Position numbers and translations under genes: made by a program. A stretch of DNA of 64,000 nucleotides, from the NCBI GenBank assembly GCA_027924585.1, contig BSBM01001443.1:310001-374000 (forward strand), given 5' to 3'. The notes beneath the pieces are model-generated. The model made no database searches. It was not told the origin of the DNA and worked only from the letters and a program-made list of their open reading frames with translations. This DNA is from Larix kaempferi. Lineage: Eukaryota > Streptophyta > Pinopsida > Pinales > Pinaceae. Below are positions 22,768 through 34,859 of the stretch, one piece after another. Position 1 is the first letter of the stretch, and each line of letters starts with the position of its first letter.

Positions 22768-24280
22768 CATGTTGGAATGGACGATGGTATTTTAAGAGTT
22801 GTTGGCATTTGTATTTGGTAAGACAAATCGAAAAAAATGAAACACAACCTCACTTAATAGCTGAGAATGAATGTTTAAACCATCCCATGAACCACAGAAG
22901 CATTAAAACACATATCAATTCCCATTATAATAATGGAAACAATTAATAAAATGAATGAGAGAAATCAATCAAGCATATAATGGTCACCGTAAATTCACCT
23001 TGGAAACCCAAATGGGAAAACTGACTTTGAATTATTGCTTTATATTTTGTAATCTCTGGTTACAAGGCTGCTAATGGCTTCCATGTGCATCCTCTTCTCC
23101 TCACCAACCAAAATACCTTTCTGAGTGCAAATCAATGAGGAAATAGGGAGAGCTTGGGTAATGGTAAGGCCAATAGGCCTCACCTTTCGTTTCCCATTCC
23201 CCATCATTTTCCTCCTATTTCATTTATTTTTACATTTAATTCAAAAAAAATTATCTTGTTACATTTTTTTGTTTGCCTTGAATTTTTTTAATCTTTTGTA
23301 TCACCTTTAATGACTGTCAAATTACACTGCTAGTAGTAGCATTACAACCATTCAAGATTTTAGATCCATTTTGGATCACACCTCCCAATTGAGAGGCATT
23401 TTGGACTCCAAAATCTCAAGGAAACCAAATTGGATCAATGTGCACTCTATTGACCTCTCTGGAAAGTGGGCTCTAATTTTGGCTCTTAGATAGATCTCTA
23501 ACTTTGGATCTGGCTCTAGCTCTAGAATTGTGGTGATGGCTACTGGCCTTGGTCCTTTCTATGTCTTAGTGCTTGGTTCTAGCTCACTTGTTTCCATTGC
23601 AAAATGCTGCTCATTGATTCTCATCTCTGTGCAATCCTTTGATCTAAACTCTAAAATCAACATCCCTTCCCATCTCCCTCTCAGGATTGGATACAGTCCA
23701 TTTCGACAATTCGATGAAGGCAAGTCAAATGTTGGTCTCTGTTTTCTCTCGTAGTCCAAAGGTCTGCTCATTAAATCTTCTTTAAGCAATATCTAGACCA
23801 TAAATCTTTAATCAGAATTCACTCCCATCCTCAACATGCAAATCTCTTGCTTTCTATGGATATGAAAGTGGTCCATCTTGGCAATCAATTAAGCCAAGTC
23901 AAATTTTGGTCTTCTTTGGTTCACTATTGAATGTATGCAACAATCATTCAACAATGAGATCCCAGCGAGCATATTCCATCACAAAATGAAGTGTGGCATG
24001 CCCTCTTTAGCTAGGATCCATTACTCACTGGCATGGAAACAATTCTATGCTAGCAATTAATTCTTCAATGAGTAAGACAACAATCCAATCTTGAGATTCT
24101 TTTATGCTATCTCCTGCTTCCACTGAACTGACGCTTACTTCATTTGTGCAGTTGACCTCTCATGCCATTGTAAATATGTGAACACTCTCTGCTCCTTGGA
24201 ACATCAAGGAAAGTAGCTCTTCATCTCTTCTGATCTTCACTCTCCACACTCTTTGCTTCATTGCATGGTTAATGGGGTGA
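22768..24280. other. Unassigned spacer
   Basis: About 1.5 kb in which I recognise no gene, LTR end or strong repeat. The open frames are short and low-complexity. Confidence 0.45.
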
Positions 24281-24528
24281 TGTTGGCAAATCCTAATTGA
24301 CTAGGTCCTCCACCGACTATGGTCAGCCCAAAGCCGTCGGTCGGTTAGTCGACTGAACAGGTAGTTGTAACTGAATAACTGTATGTAATCCATATAAATA
24401 GGATATAGATCTGACAACAAAATATACCTCTGCACTAGTATTGTACTATGCTTTGGTCTAATTAATATAAAGCTTGTTTCTACGGTCCCACTTACTCTCT
24501 TATATATGATTGTATGATGTGTGTGTGT

Positions 24529-25968
24529 ATGTATGTTGGGCGAGGCCCAAGGTGTGCGCAGTTTTTCCAAGGTTTGCGCAGTTGTGCTAAAGAGGCTCAA
24601 GAGTAGCGCAGTTTTGATGGAGCGTAGCTTGAGGACAAGTTAGTGCAGTTTTGAAGATTAGCGAACATATGATGAAGCGAAGTTAAATTACAGCAGCTTC
24701 AAGGCAGTACAGATTCAGCGAAGGCTGGTATTGGCCTATTTTTGGGGAAGCGTCTCCGCAATTCCCGAGCGAAGGGTATAGAATGACGCATTGTCAGAGG
24801 AAAAGGACCTGTCTCCTTAGTAAAAGCGGGAGTACTAAGGACATCTGAGGTAGTTGGAGAAGTTAAGGAGGAAGCGACGGCCTGACAGCTACAGTTATGG
24901 AGTTGAAAGACAAGAAGTGCTAAGGACGCAAAAGGGTACTATTAGCGCCACACGATCAGAAGAAGCATCTGTTAGAGGAAGCGGCTGTCAGAAAGGCGTC
25001 AAATTCAAGGAAGCGAAGGAAAGGACGTGAAGTATGGTTAGCGGGGTAACCACGTCGCTTTTTGGGGTTTAAGGGTACTATGGGGGCTTATGCCCATAAC
25101 TATTGTAATGACGTGACCTTCGGGCACAATCTATAAAAAGGGCGATTTTGTAAGGGAAGGGTTGATCTTATGTTGGTCTTATTTCAGTCTTAGAAGAGAC
25201 TAAGTATTGTAAGAGCAAGAAGAGAGGAAAAAGGATCTGCAGCTGTGTGCGCGGAGACCTATTGTAGAGAAGAGTATGCAGCTATGTGCGCGGAGACCTA
25301 TTATAGAGAAGAGTCTGCAGCTGTGTGCGCATAATGGAACTATTGACCCTTCCCGCTAATATAAACAATAGTTCCCGTGGATGTAGCTCCCATCCTGGGG
25401 GTGAACCTCCTAAATAAGTGTGTTGTGTGAATGTATGAGTGTGATTGCTTATGCTTATGTTTATGTTCATGCTTATAGTTGTGTGTATTTTCGCTTTTAT
25501 ATGTATTTTCACATGAATGGTTGGTGAGAATAATATGTTAAGTATCGAACACATATCTTTGAATGCATAAGTACTTTTGAGTATGTTGAATGCGTAGTTG
25601 CACAAGTGACACTAATTCAGTGGATCTTGTAAAGTGTGAAACTATTCCTCGGCGCAGTCCCAAAGTGTGTTGTTACATTGCATTGTGTAGCTTCTCGCAA
25701 GCGCAGTCTTAGAGTGCGTTGTAGTATATGAAGTAAATGCGAGGTAGACGTGACTCCGCTCCGCTTACCAGTTTATTAGTTGCACATCACTTGGTTGTAG
25801 AAACGTGATTCTACAGCACCCCCATAACTTCGCCTCAGGTGAGACCTTAGTATGTTCATAGGCTGTTGCCGAAAGGGCCGGTGAAGAAGGATTTTGTTTG
25901 ACCACAACTGTGCCAAATCCGGGTCTGATCTAAGTATCAAGAGTTAGAGATAGAGATCCAACAATGTA
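24529..25968 (+). mobile_element. Solo LTR with TSD ATGTA
   Basis: The LTR spans 24534 (TGTTGGGC) to 25963 (GATCCAACA), 1430 bp, with 6-bp terminal inverted repeats TGTTGG/CCAACA and the 5-bp duplication ATGTA at 24529-24533 and 25964-25968. It contains a TATA box (TATAAAAAG, about 25132-25140) and, near 25376-25405, a CCCGTGGATGTAGCTCCC-type stretch of the kind seen in plant LTR R-U5 regions. Several GCGCAG motifs lie at 24556-24620 and 25653-25706. The superfamily cannot be settled from an LTR alone. Confidence 0.85.
25237..25335 (+). repeat. 39-bp tandem repeat in the solo LTR
   Basis: About 2.6 units opening TGCAGCTGTGTGCGCGGAGA and ending GAGAAGAGT, placed about 100 bp after the TATA box, hence probably in the transcribed R/U5 part. 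Confidence 0.75.
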
Positions 25969-26031
25969 ACTCTTTCCCTATACATGTATAATGTACTACT
26001 GGTAACCAATGCAATTCCCTAGACTAAAACA

Positions 26032-27144
26032 TTGGTTTCGTTGTCGGTAGTACACATCGTGAAGAAATGAGAAAGATGCATAAATGCTAACAGAGAGAAA
26101 AATCTGAGAGTGGTGGGACAAGAAAGTAGCAAACTATATTCAAAATTATGCACGACAGAACAAGCTGACATTAACGTAGGAAAGGCATAAATTATTCACT
26201 AAGGCCCATGAGAAATTTACAGAGACTGTTCCTGGTGAGATAAAGAAGTTCCTGACCACTATTCATGACCAGATTGGTCAGCCACAATGAAAATCTATTG
26301 ATGCGGAAGATTTATAATGGAGGTAGAACAATTTTGTATGATTGGTTCGAAAAAACTTACGAATATATTTGTGAAGAACAAGCCAACGAGAATATAGTAT
26401 CTTCTAATAAAATCCGACGTAAGTTTTATACTGAAATCCATGAGAATTTTTATGTTATGTACCAATCTTTCTATATGAATTTTTGATTGAGAACTACGTC
26501 GGACATATCGTCGAACCTCGGCCACCCCTAGAAGTGGACGTAATGACGCATTGGGAAAAGAAACAAAAAGAGTGGGAACATTTCGTAAAAGAATGACAGT
26601 GGGAGTACTTTCTAAACAAATGACGACCATTAATAACCTCATATCCGTCGGTCAATAAGAGTTGGGTCGGAAATGGGGGGGTCGCTGAAGATGTATTCTA
26701 AATAAATAAGTTGGAGGCTAGTTGACAAGAAAATGAAGGCCTGTAAAAATTCAAGCCCGCTCTGACAAAATAAATGTCCATTCATCTATAAGCAAACAAC
26801 ATATATACAAATACTAGAGAGAGAAAATATACATACAGTGAGAGCAATTGAGGGAGATTTCCATCCCGTTACATAATAAGAGAGGATTGAAAAAGTCAGA
26901 GGAGATGGTTGAGCAACCAAAATTCCTACATGAGTCGAGGGAAATTCAACCAGTTGAAGAAGAAGGTGAGGCGCTGACGTCGGAAGATCGGTCAAACGCA
27001 ATGGTGTTGACCCCCCCAGAAAATGTGCATCACAATTCCAGATGCTTCAACTCCTCTCAGTTTTGTACCTATGATAATGTCAAATGGATCGACTATTCGA
27101 TAGATCGTAGAGCACGACATGGGGTTACGACCAGGCGACACTAT
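26032..27144 (+). other. Spacer with decayed gag-like remnant
   Basis: Protein-like pieces in the plus strand (KKFLTTIHDQIGQPQ near 26250; GHIVEPRPPLEVDVMTHW and KEWEHFVKE near 26500-26595) look like an old gag or ORF remnant, perhaps of the element whose LTR is suggested at 24281. Multiple stops and frame changes interrupt them. I could not name a family. The array's first LTR begins at 27145; the 5 bp before it are ACTAT. Confidence 0.35.
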
Positions 27145-27768
27145 TGATCCAGGTGGATATTGGTGGCCACCCACCTTTCCAACTGGCTCAAAACAGTTTT
27201 ATGGCAATTTTGGTATTGTACTATTTTTAGCAGTTTTTCGGGTCCTGAACTTCCGGGGCCATTTTGAGGCCCTAAACGACCTTTTTTGGCAATTTGGGGG
27301 GCCAAATGGTTGCCTCCGGCATGCATTTGTCCCCAGTCGAAAGTTGTAAATCTCGGATAGACCTTTCCAACGAGCTACCGAGCGCCCCAAACGGAGATCG
27401 TATGCAAAAGTTACGACCCCGGGAAGTTGATGTACTAACTTACCCAAACGGGGCCCACATGACTTTTGGCGCTTCATCTCCTAGGGTTAGGTTTTTGGAT
27501 GTCTAGGGTTTTTGACATTCCTGTTTATTGTAAAAAGGCCTTGAGAGCCTCATTGTAACCATCTTCTTGCGAAATGAGAGCAGCCGTCACATCTCTTCTC
27601 AGAGATAAGCCGCCACCATTCCAGCAAGCTTGTTTTCCGCTGCATTTTACAGTTCTAGCTTATTTCCTTATTGAATAGAAAACCAGTTTTACTGTATCTC
27701 TGTTATTTTGTGTTAAGCATCTGATAATAATCTGTATTCATTTCGTTCTGCTCATAAAATCTGGATCA
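27145..27768 (+). mobile_element. LTR A of tandem family, 624 bp
   Basis: TGATCCAGG...TGGATCA with TG/CA ends. It differs from LTR B at about five positions (for example GTCCCCAG for GGCCCCAG). Near its 3' third, CTAGGGTTAGG and CTAGGGTTTTT contain telo-box-like TAGGGTTT/A motifs. This is the left edge of the whole tandem family in this window. Confidence 0.9.
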
Positions 27769-27769
27769 G

Positions 27770-27781
27770 TGGTATCAGAGC
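27770..27781 (+). promoter_or_regulatory. PBS after LTR A
   Basis: TGGTATCAGAGC, exact complement type for plant initiator-Met tRNA, one base after the LTR end. Confidence 0.85.
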
Positions 27782-27806
27782 GGCCTGCTCCTTGTCGTCT
27801 TAATAC

Positions 27807-30800
27807 ATGTCCCCAATGAGGTCAGGGTACAAAGAATTGGGTCTCGAGCTTGTTTCTCTTGAGGACAAAAGCTCTCGCACACCCAAGTTCGTTAAAGGAT
27901 CCTCTCGCCCGGCAGTGCTAACTGACCCTTTCCCCCAACAGCAACAGCAAATGGTTGCCCAAGAATCCCCACAAGGGGGCAACCCGACCAATCCTTCCCG
28001 TGGAGAGACGTCCACAAACCGCGAAATCCTAATGACAAGTAATGAGGAGATTAATATCACCACTCGTTCAAAGACGTATGACAATCCTCCAAGTTCAAAC
28101 AAACAATCGGAGATAGCCAAAGGCAAATCTCCTGTTGAAGATCCGATTCCTATTCCCCCTCCTAACGGTCATCTACATATCGAGAGACCACTGATGGATA
28201 CAGTGCTACGACCACCCAAGGGCACCATACGAAAGGCGACATTCAATCCAAATGCGCGAGCTGCCCAAAACTACAACATTGTTGAGGATTTGGCTCAAGC
28301 ACCTTGCGCTATGTCGACTCTCGAGGTTCTCCAACACTGCCCCACGCAGCGTAGAACCCTACTTTCAGCACTAGGGGCACTGGACCCAGATACTTCAAAC
28401 TCCATCATGTTTAACTTGGAGCACGCTAAACCTAGGCTTTCTCACCAGTTAGCCTTCCAGGTGCATACGAAAATCCGTGGAAATGTTATCCACCGCACTG
28501 TGCTAGATGAGGGTGCTTCCACGTCGATTATGTCTTTGAACTGCTGGAGAGCCCTCGGCTCACCTGAGGTCACAACTTCTCCCACTACTCTTAGAGCGTT
28601 TGATGGACATGGTTTTCAACCATATGGACTCATCCCATCAATCGGTGTTGAACTGGGGGGCAAGACAGTATCCGTACACATCGAGGTCGTAGATGCACCC
28701 TTGGATTATAATCTCCTACTTGGCCGGAACTGGTTCTATGCCATGACCGCCATAGCATCTACAGTCTTCCGGATTGTACAATTTCCTCATGAAGGGAAAA
28801 TTGTCACTATTGATCAACTGGATTACTGTATCCCAGACTCCCATCCAAACTCCACCAATACCGTCCCGTTATTGGATCAACCTCGGTACCGGTTCCAAGA
28901 CATAGGTGTTGGTCTCATGAAGGATTCGTCCCTCATTGGAGTTTTTCCAGAACTGGGAACCCATATTCAACCAGTCAACATGATTTCATCACATGTCACC
29001 CCTTCCGATGATTCATGGGTGATTCCGAGTCCTACTCAGATCCAAGGCTATGGAAATTCCATGCCTTTGAACAGAAACCTTGCAGCATATGACGCGATCC
29101 AATCAGCCACAGATTGGGTCGACTGTTCTACTGATCACACAGTGGCACAGCTCTCGACTGAAACTCACCCACCATTTTTTGATCCTCTCAACTTGATTTT
29201 TCCCACTGATGAATCAATTATAGAGGTTATGTGTGGTGATGAGCCACCTTGGGGAGATTTTCATCATCGATCTTCATTCCCCACCATTCAGTCAATTGAG
29301 CCTGATACCAAACCCAGTCCTTCACTTGGGATGGTGCAAACCAGGTTCCCCACTTCCCTCGACGAAGTATTTTCAGAAGGAAACTTGGCCAATCTTATGG
29401 CAACCACTCCCATCGATATTTCAGTGAAGCCTGGTATCGTGGAAAACGTACACATCGGCAAAACATGTACTCCCCTCGAAACGGAGTTCTATAATGCCCA
29501 CTTTAAAACTTTCCGCGATGTTTTCGCTTGGAGTTATGAAGAAATGCCAGGGATAGACCCCTCGATCGTGGTTCACGAAATCCCAACTTTCCCTGGCGCC
29601 CGACCTGTTCGGCAAAAGCTTCGACCCGTTCATCCTCGTAAGGCAGCCGCCATTAAAGCAGAAGTAGAAAAACTTTTGCGTGCTGGTTTTATCTATCCTG
29701 TCCCATTGACAGAATGGGTATCCAACATCGTTCCCGTAGCCAAGAAACAGGGAACGATCAGAGTCTGTGTTGATTACCGCGATTTGAACAAATCTTGTCC
29801 CAAGGACAACTACCCAACTCCGTTTATTGACCAGATCATCGATAACTGTGCCGGAAGTGTTATCTTTTCATTTATGGATGGCTTTTCTGGCTATAATTAG
29901 ATCGATATCCTCCCAGCCGACCAGCACAAAACGGCCTTTATCTGCCCTTGGGGGATCTTTGCATATCGGAAGTTACCTTTTGGCCTAAAAAATGCCGGGG
30001 CAACTTTCCAACGGGCGATGTCCTACGCATTTCATGACATCAAACATATCGTAGAGCCATATCTTGATGACCTTCCCGCTCATTCTCGAACTCGGGAAGA
30101 ACATCCAGACCACTTAACTGCCATTTTCGAAAGGTGCCGGCGCTACAATATACGTTTGAACCCGCATAAGTGCGTCTTCTGTGTAGAAGCCGGAAAACTG
30201 TTGGGCTTCATAGTCTCCAAAAACGGGATACGTCTAGATCCCGCAAAGGTAGCAGCTATCATAGCTCTGCCTTCACCTACCAATATTCCAGAACTTCAAT
30301 GTTTGCAAGGGCATGCAAACTTTCTACGCCGTTTTATCTGCAATCTGTCCGAGATAACAAAAGGCTACATGCGGCTTCTCAAGAAGAATGTTCCCTTCAT
30401 ATGGGATGATGAAGCCCAACGCTCCTTTGACAATTTAAAGGCAGCCTTAACCAAAGATCCTATGATTCAACCCCCCAACTACACACAGGACTACATTCTT
30501 TATCTCGCAGCCTCGATTTCCACCATTGGTATGGTGTTAGTCCAGGAATACCACAACGGCATAGAACATGTGGTGTACTATCTCAGCAAGAGTCTTCTCG
30601 ACTCTGAAACTCGTTACTCACATGTTGAAAAGCTGGCTCTGGCAACAGTATTTGCTGTCCAGAGATTCCGTCACTACATCTTACTCCGCCGGACCACCGT
30701 CATCGCCGATTTCAATCCAATGTACTATATCCTCACACGACAAGTGCTTGGGGGCAAGTACTCCCGTTGGATTGTCATCCTTCAAGAATTTGACTTGGAA

Positions 30801-32180
30801 TTTGTCAAAGCCAAGTCTAAGAAATCTCTGGTCTTCGCTGAGTTAATTTGTCACCTGCCCCGTGCTACCGAGCAATCCGAGCCCATTGATTCTCTTCCCG
30901 ACGAATCATTGTTCCTCATTAGCACGTCCGATCCATGGTATGGGGATATTCTCTTATATCTCCAAACCCAACACTTCCGTCCCGATCTCACCCGCGATGA
31001 ACGACGACGTATCAGACATCACGCAAAATATTACCTTATCGTGAACGATACTTTATATCGACGTGGTGTCGACACTGTCCTTCGACGCTGTTTGACCTTA
31101 GATGAGGCGGAACGCGTTCTTAATGACTGCCACGCTGGAGCATGTGGTGGTCATCTCTCTGGGATGGCTACGGCCCAGAAAATACTGCGAGCGGGATACT
31201 TCTGGCCCTCAATTTTCAAAGACTGCATTGAAACAGTCAAGAAGTGTCCGCCATGTCAATTCTTTCATAGCAAAGCACGCTCGCATCCTGCTCCACTCCA
31301 TCATGTCATTGTCGTCGGCCCCTTCTCCAAATGGGGCATCGATTTCATGCACTGTAAGCCCACTTCAGCCGGGGGGCATAGCTATGTCATAGTAGCTGTC
31401 GACTATTTTACAAAATGGGCTGAAGCGATGCCTACGTATGCTGAAGACGGCAAAACAACAGCGCAGTTCATATTCAATCATATCATAGCTAGATTCGGTG
31501 TCCCACAGTCCATTGTGACCGATCATAGTTCCCATTTTAGGAACCATATGATCGAAGAACTAAGTGCCAAATTGGGTTTTCGCCACGAAAACTCAACCCC
31601 GTATTACCCACAAGCTAATGGCCAAGTTGAAGCCATTAATAAAGTCCTGAAAAGAATGATTCAGCGCATTGTGGGTACCCAAAAATCCAATTGGCACTCA
31701 GCTCTGTTCTCAGCACTGTGGGCATACCGAACCTCAGTGAAAAGTGATACTGGGTTTACACCATTTCAACTGGTGTACGGCCTAGAAGCCATTCTCCCGA
31801 TTGAATGTGAAATTCCATCACTCAAAATAGCCGTAGAGCTACTTCCACACACTACTTCCGAAGAGGAACGGTTTCTATACCTAGCCAAGCTAGATGAAAC
31901 CCGCCGCGACGCCGCTTTGGCTAATGAAGCCCACAAAAAACGCGTCAAAGCTCAATACGACAAATCCGTTCAACCTCGGATCTTCAATGAGGGTGACCTC
32001 GTACTTACATATGATCAGATGCATGATAAGCTTGGAAAAGGCAAACTTGAATCTATGTGGTACGGCCCCTTCATTGTAAAACGTGTCCTAGAAAAAGGAG
32101 CCTATGAACTAATCGATTGTGATGGTACGCCATTGGCACGGCCCCGCAACGGGCTATACCTCAAGCGTTTCTACGCGTGA
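27807..32180 (+). pseudogene. pol: Chimeric gag-leader/Tat-like PR-RT-RNH-INT polyprotein
   Basis: One reading frame broken only by a TAG at 29898-29900. The first 27 codons are tandem-family gag leader; from 27888 the protein is Tat-like. Domains: protease with DEGAS (Asp codon 28506), LLLGRNWFYAM near 28710, a spacer, RT from about 29500 (FAWSYEEMPGIDPS, VDYRDLNKSCPKDNYP, FGLKNAGATFQ, catalytic YLDD 30060-30071), RNase H (about 30400-30860), and integrase with Asp 31341, Asp 31521 and Glu 31629. The RNase H active-site stretch reads LAAS (30504-30515) where TDAS is usual, so this domain is probably non-catalytic. An archaeal-type RNase H follows at 32302. Gag and nucleocapsid of the Tat element are missing. 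The fusion is in frame, which may be chance. Confidence 0.85.
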
Positions 32181-32301
32181 GATTACCCTACGCGGGTTAC
32201 TTCTTGTACATAATGTACTTAGTTTGCTTTTTTCTTTCTTTTTAGTATGCGCGTGAACCTCATGTATCTACTCTTACTTTGACTCGTGCCTTTATGCGCA
32301 G

Positions 32302-32715
32302 ATGTCTACCTACTTTGGATTTGCCGACGGTGCAAGCCGACATACCCGGAATCTCACTTCCGCAGCATGGGTGATCTATTCCCCCACTGGCGAGTTGATG
32401 TCTTCAGGAGCCAATTGTTTAGGTCCCGCAACCAACAATATCACAGAGTACCATGCAGTCATTGGTCTCTTGACAGAGGTTGCCTTACTCGGGATTGACT
32501 CCTTATCGGTCTTTTTAGACTCCCAACTCGTGTTTTCTCATCTAAACCGTGTTTGCACAGTTCGCGATCCTACATTACTTCGTTTATTTCGAAGAGTACG
32601 CCTCTTGGAACGGTCATTTGATTTTATTACATATCAACACATACCGAGAGAACTCAATGGTATTGCCGATTCATTGGCTAATTACATTTTAGATTGGCAT
32701 CTTGCCCATACATAA
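32302..32715 (+). CDS. Archaeal-type RNase H downstream of integrase
   Basis: 137-residue ORF from ATG 32302, 121 nt after the integrase stop and in another frame. It matches the archaeal/plant-type RNase HI fold found in Tat-lineage retrotransposons: FADGASR (Asp 32326), NITEYHAV (Glu 32446), VFLDSQLV (Asp 32518) and HIPRELNGIADSLAN (Asp 32668). All four DEDD positions are present. It would degrade template RNA in RNA-DNA hybrids, replacing the impaired RNase H of the polyprotein. GCGCAG directly precedes the ATG and resembles a splice acceptor, but the obvious GTGAGA in the integrase tail would join out of phase, so translation of this ORF remains unexplained. Intact, though the element around it is truncated. 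Confidence 0.8.
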   Translation: MSTYFGFADGASRHTRNLTSAAWVIYSPTGELMSSGANCLGPATNNITEYHAVIGLLTEVALLGIDSLSVFLDSQLVFSHLNRVCTVRDPTLLRLFRRVRLLERSFDFITYQHIPRELNGIADSLANYILDWHLAHT

Positions 32716-32920
32716 ACACATCATAAAAAATTAAAATACACAAGTCATTGTAAATATTTAGATCATAAATAGGTCCATATCACTGTATATAAAAGTGTTT
32801 TTTCCAAAATACATAAAGTTTGTGTCAAAAGACAAAATTGGGGATCAAATCCCATATACAAAAAATTGGCCCTCAAAGCCTACATATCGCACACATGCCG
32901 CAAAAAGATCAAAGGGCCAT

Positions 32921-34641
32921 CTATGGAGATCTAGGAGACCTATCATGTCCCTCATCGGACTCCTCCCGCTGCTGGTGGTAACACATCACAGCTCGAACCA
33001 CCTTGCGAAGAAGTCGACTGATACGACCAGGTACACCTACAGTATGACGCTGGAGGTGGTAAGGGACGTCATCCATCCGCATAGCAGGGATACCATGAGT
33101 CAATCCCTGCAGGTTCCTCTCAATGTCCCGGACACCTCCTGCCTCGTCTTCATCTTCTTCTTCGACAGGATCAGCTGGACGATCGACACCACCACGACGT
33201 AGTGGAGAGTATCCAGCTGGCCTCTGTGGTCCACGATCTGCAACATGCATGCGAATATACATTAGACGTCTTTTACACATTCTAAAAAAGCAATAAAAAT
33301 TAAATATTCAAAAAGAAAAAATACATATCCATGAAGGTCATACCAGAGTTGTCCCAGTCATCATCTTCTGGCAAAGCTAAGTCGATATCCTCATGAAAAT
33401 CTACCCCTGAATAGGGATAGTCGTCGATCATGACTATCTGCTCCTCTAGCCAAGAGAAGAAGTCCTCTCCAAAGGCTAGCCGCTGAGGTCCCCCGAGGCG
33501 TCCAACGTAGTCACTCCATCGAGCCATCCATGGCTCAGTAGGTGGACGAGGATGCATAGATATCTGTGGACGCAGTAATGGCACCCTAGCCAAGAAGAAA
33601 GTGACCAGGATGCTCCCATAGCCAAACTGGGTATTTTTCCCAGTCCTACACTTGTGCACCTGTTCCTTCAGATTGGACAACACTGCATCACACCAATTGA
33701 AAACTGTTCTTCCCATGCACTCTGCTGCGAGATTCACCTGCGTGCGGGATGCCTGATGTGGACTCACGCTTCCCGCTGCACGCGTGATAGTGAATAACAA
33801 GGTTTTTAAAGGAAGATTTGTGACATCTTTTATGGCCACTTTCCCGCTCTTCTTACTCGAACCTGCCTGGCAATATCGAGCAATTAAATCATCTGTGCTT
33901 GTTTCTGAAGCAGTGTACCCGCTAAAGCTCGGCCGGGCCCCTCTCTTTGAGAGGCCCGTGAGGAAGTAAATATCCTCAAGTTGGATTTCAAGCACATGCT
34001 CTCCCACTCGGAAAGCTTGAGTGTCAGGATCCCACAATTGGATAAGGTGAGTAAGGAGTTTAGGCTGCTGGCGGATCCCTTTGGTCTTGAAAAACTTTAG
34101 CAAACCACATTCTCGCAATGCAATCACGGTTGGTAAGTCATTTTCGGCTGCGAAGTCATCCACTTCGTGCTCTCTCTCTTTCCAACTCACCATTTTGCTC
34201 CAAATAAGTTGCAAATCCCTGCAAAAAGGCAAACAAAGCAATTAGTAACTATTTAACAACTTACTTCCAGCAAAAAATTGGAGAAAATTTGATTTTTTGA
34301 ACTTAAAATTCGCACGTGCCGCGCCTGGAGGACACCCTACCGCGCGGCAGTCCACAGTGCCGCGCCTCATTTTGGGGTTACAGCGCGTTACTGTTCAACA
34401 GTACCGCGTCTTTCGACAGGGCCCCCCGCGCGGTAGTACGAATGGCGATTTTTGCCCAAAAGGGCTTGCCAAAAAATTATTTTTTTCCCGGTGAAAGTAA
34501 AAATTTCTTACATGAAATGAAAGAGGGGGTTAAGCACTCTTACCTGGCACAGGCGGCAGTCGAAATGGTGTCCCAGAACTCCCGGTATGGATCCTTGAAA
34601 TTTTGCTCCAAAATAGGTGAAAATGTCTCCTTTGGGTAAAA
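32921..34641 (-). CDS. Antisense spliced gene, plant-mobile-domain-like
   Basis: Three minus-strand segments join in phase. Segment 1 (about 34641-34544) ends CCAG before GTAAGAGT; segment 2 (34218-33344) follows TTTTTGCAG and ends before GTATGA; segment 3 (33237-32921) follows GTTGCAG and ends in a TAG. The implied introns are 34543-34219 (325 bp) and 33343-33238 (106 bp), each GT-AG and phase-compatible. Segment 2 contains DLPTVIALRECGLLKFF, LLTHLIQLWDPDTQAF and LEIQLEDIYFLTGLSKRG, a pattern I associate with the plant mobile domain (aminotransferase-like) family. Segment 3 is acidic then basic (VEEEDEDEAGG). No ATG is visible in segment 1, so the start may be lost or lie in a further exon. 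No stop interrupts the three segments. Tat/Grande-type elements are known to carry antisense ORFs 3' of pol; the role is unknown. Confidence 0.65.
34317..34435. repeat. CCGCG hairpins inside the antisense gene's large intron
   Basis: TGCCGCGC/GCGCGGCA (34317-34324 with 34342-34349) and TACCGCG/CGCGGTA (34402-34408 with 34429-34435), both perfect, with a partial GCCGCGC/GCGC pair between. The same hairpin type occurs in the Tat-like LTR at 36802-36907. Confidence 0.75.
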
Positions 34642-34859
34642 AACACAAATGAATAGTAATTTCTATTTTTACCATGCCTTATATAGCATTTTTTCACATT
34701 TTTTAATTAATTAATTAATTACTATTTCAAATAAATAAATCCTTGTTCACATTGCTAATGTCCAGTTGTTGAGCATTTATTGACAGGATCTGCGGTAGAA
34801 ACAGGATGCATTCATACTGATGTTTATTCGTAATTTGACCTTCATATTGAGCCCACTTT

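Larger units (their letters stand above)
24281..26031 (+). mobile_element. Possible small LTR, split by a solo LTR
   Basis: TGTTGGCAAATCC at 24281 and CTAAAACA at 26031 could be LTR edges (TGTT/AACA). A TATA box (TATAAATA, 24395-24402) lies inside, and a primer-site-like stretch TTGGTTTCGTTGTCGG follows immediately. Without the 1435 bp of inserted LTR plus duplicated target, its length would be about 316 bp. The second LTR is not found, so this remains tentative. Confidence 0.35.

Noticed and set aside
26265-26486. 73-codon ORF ahead of the first array LTR
   Set aside because: Protein-like but short, followed by stops and frame changes; treated as part of a decayed gag-like remnant and not as a gene.
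27500-27520. TAGGGTTAGG as an interstitial telomere
   Set aside because: Only two isolated motifs per LTR, no tandem TTTAGGG run.
32302-32715. Archaeal-type RNase H as a host gene
   Set aside because: It sits between integrase and the element's 3' region in the order known for retroelement accessory RNase H.
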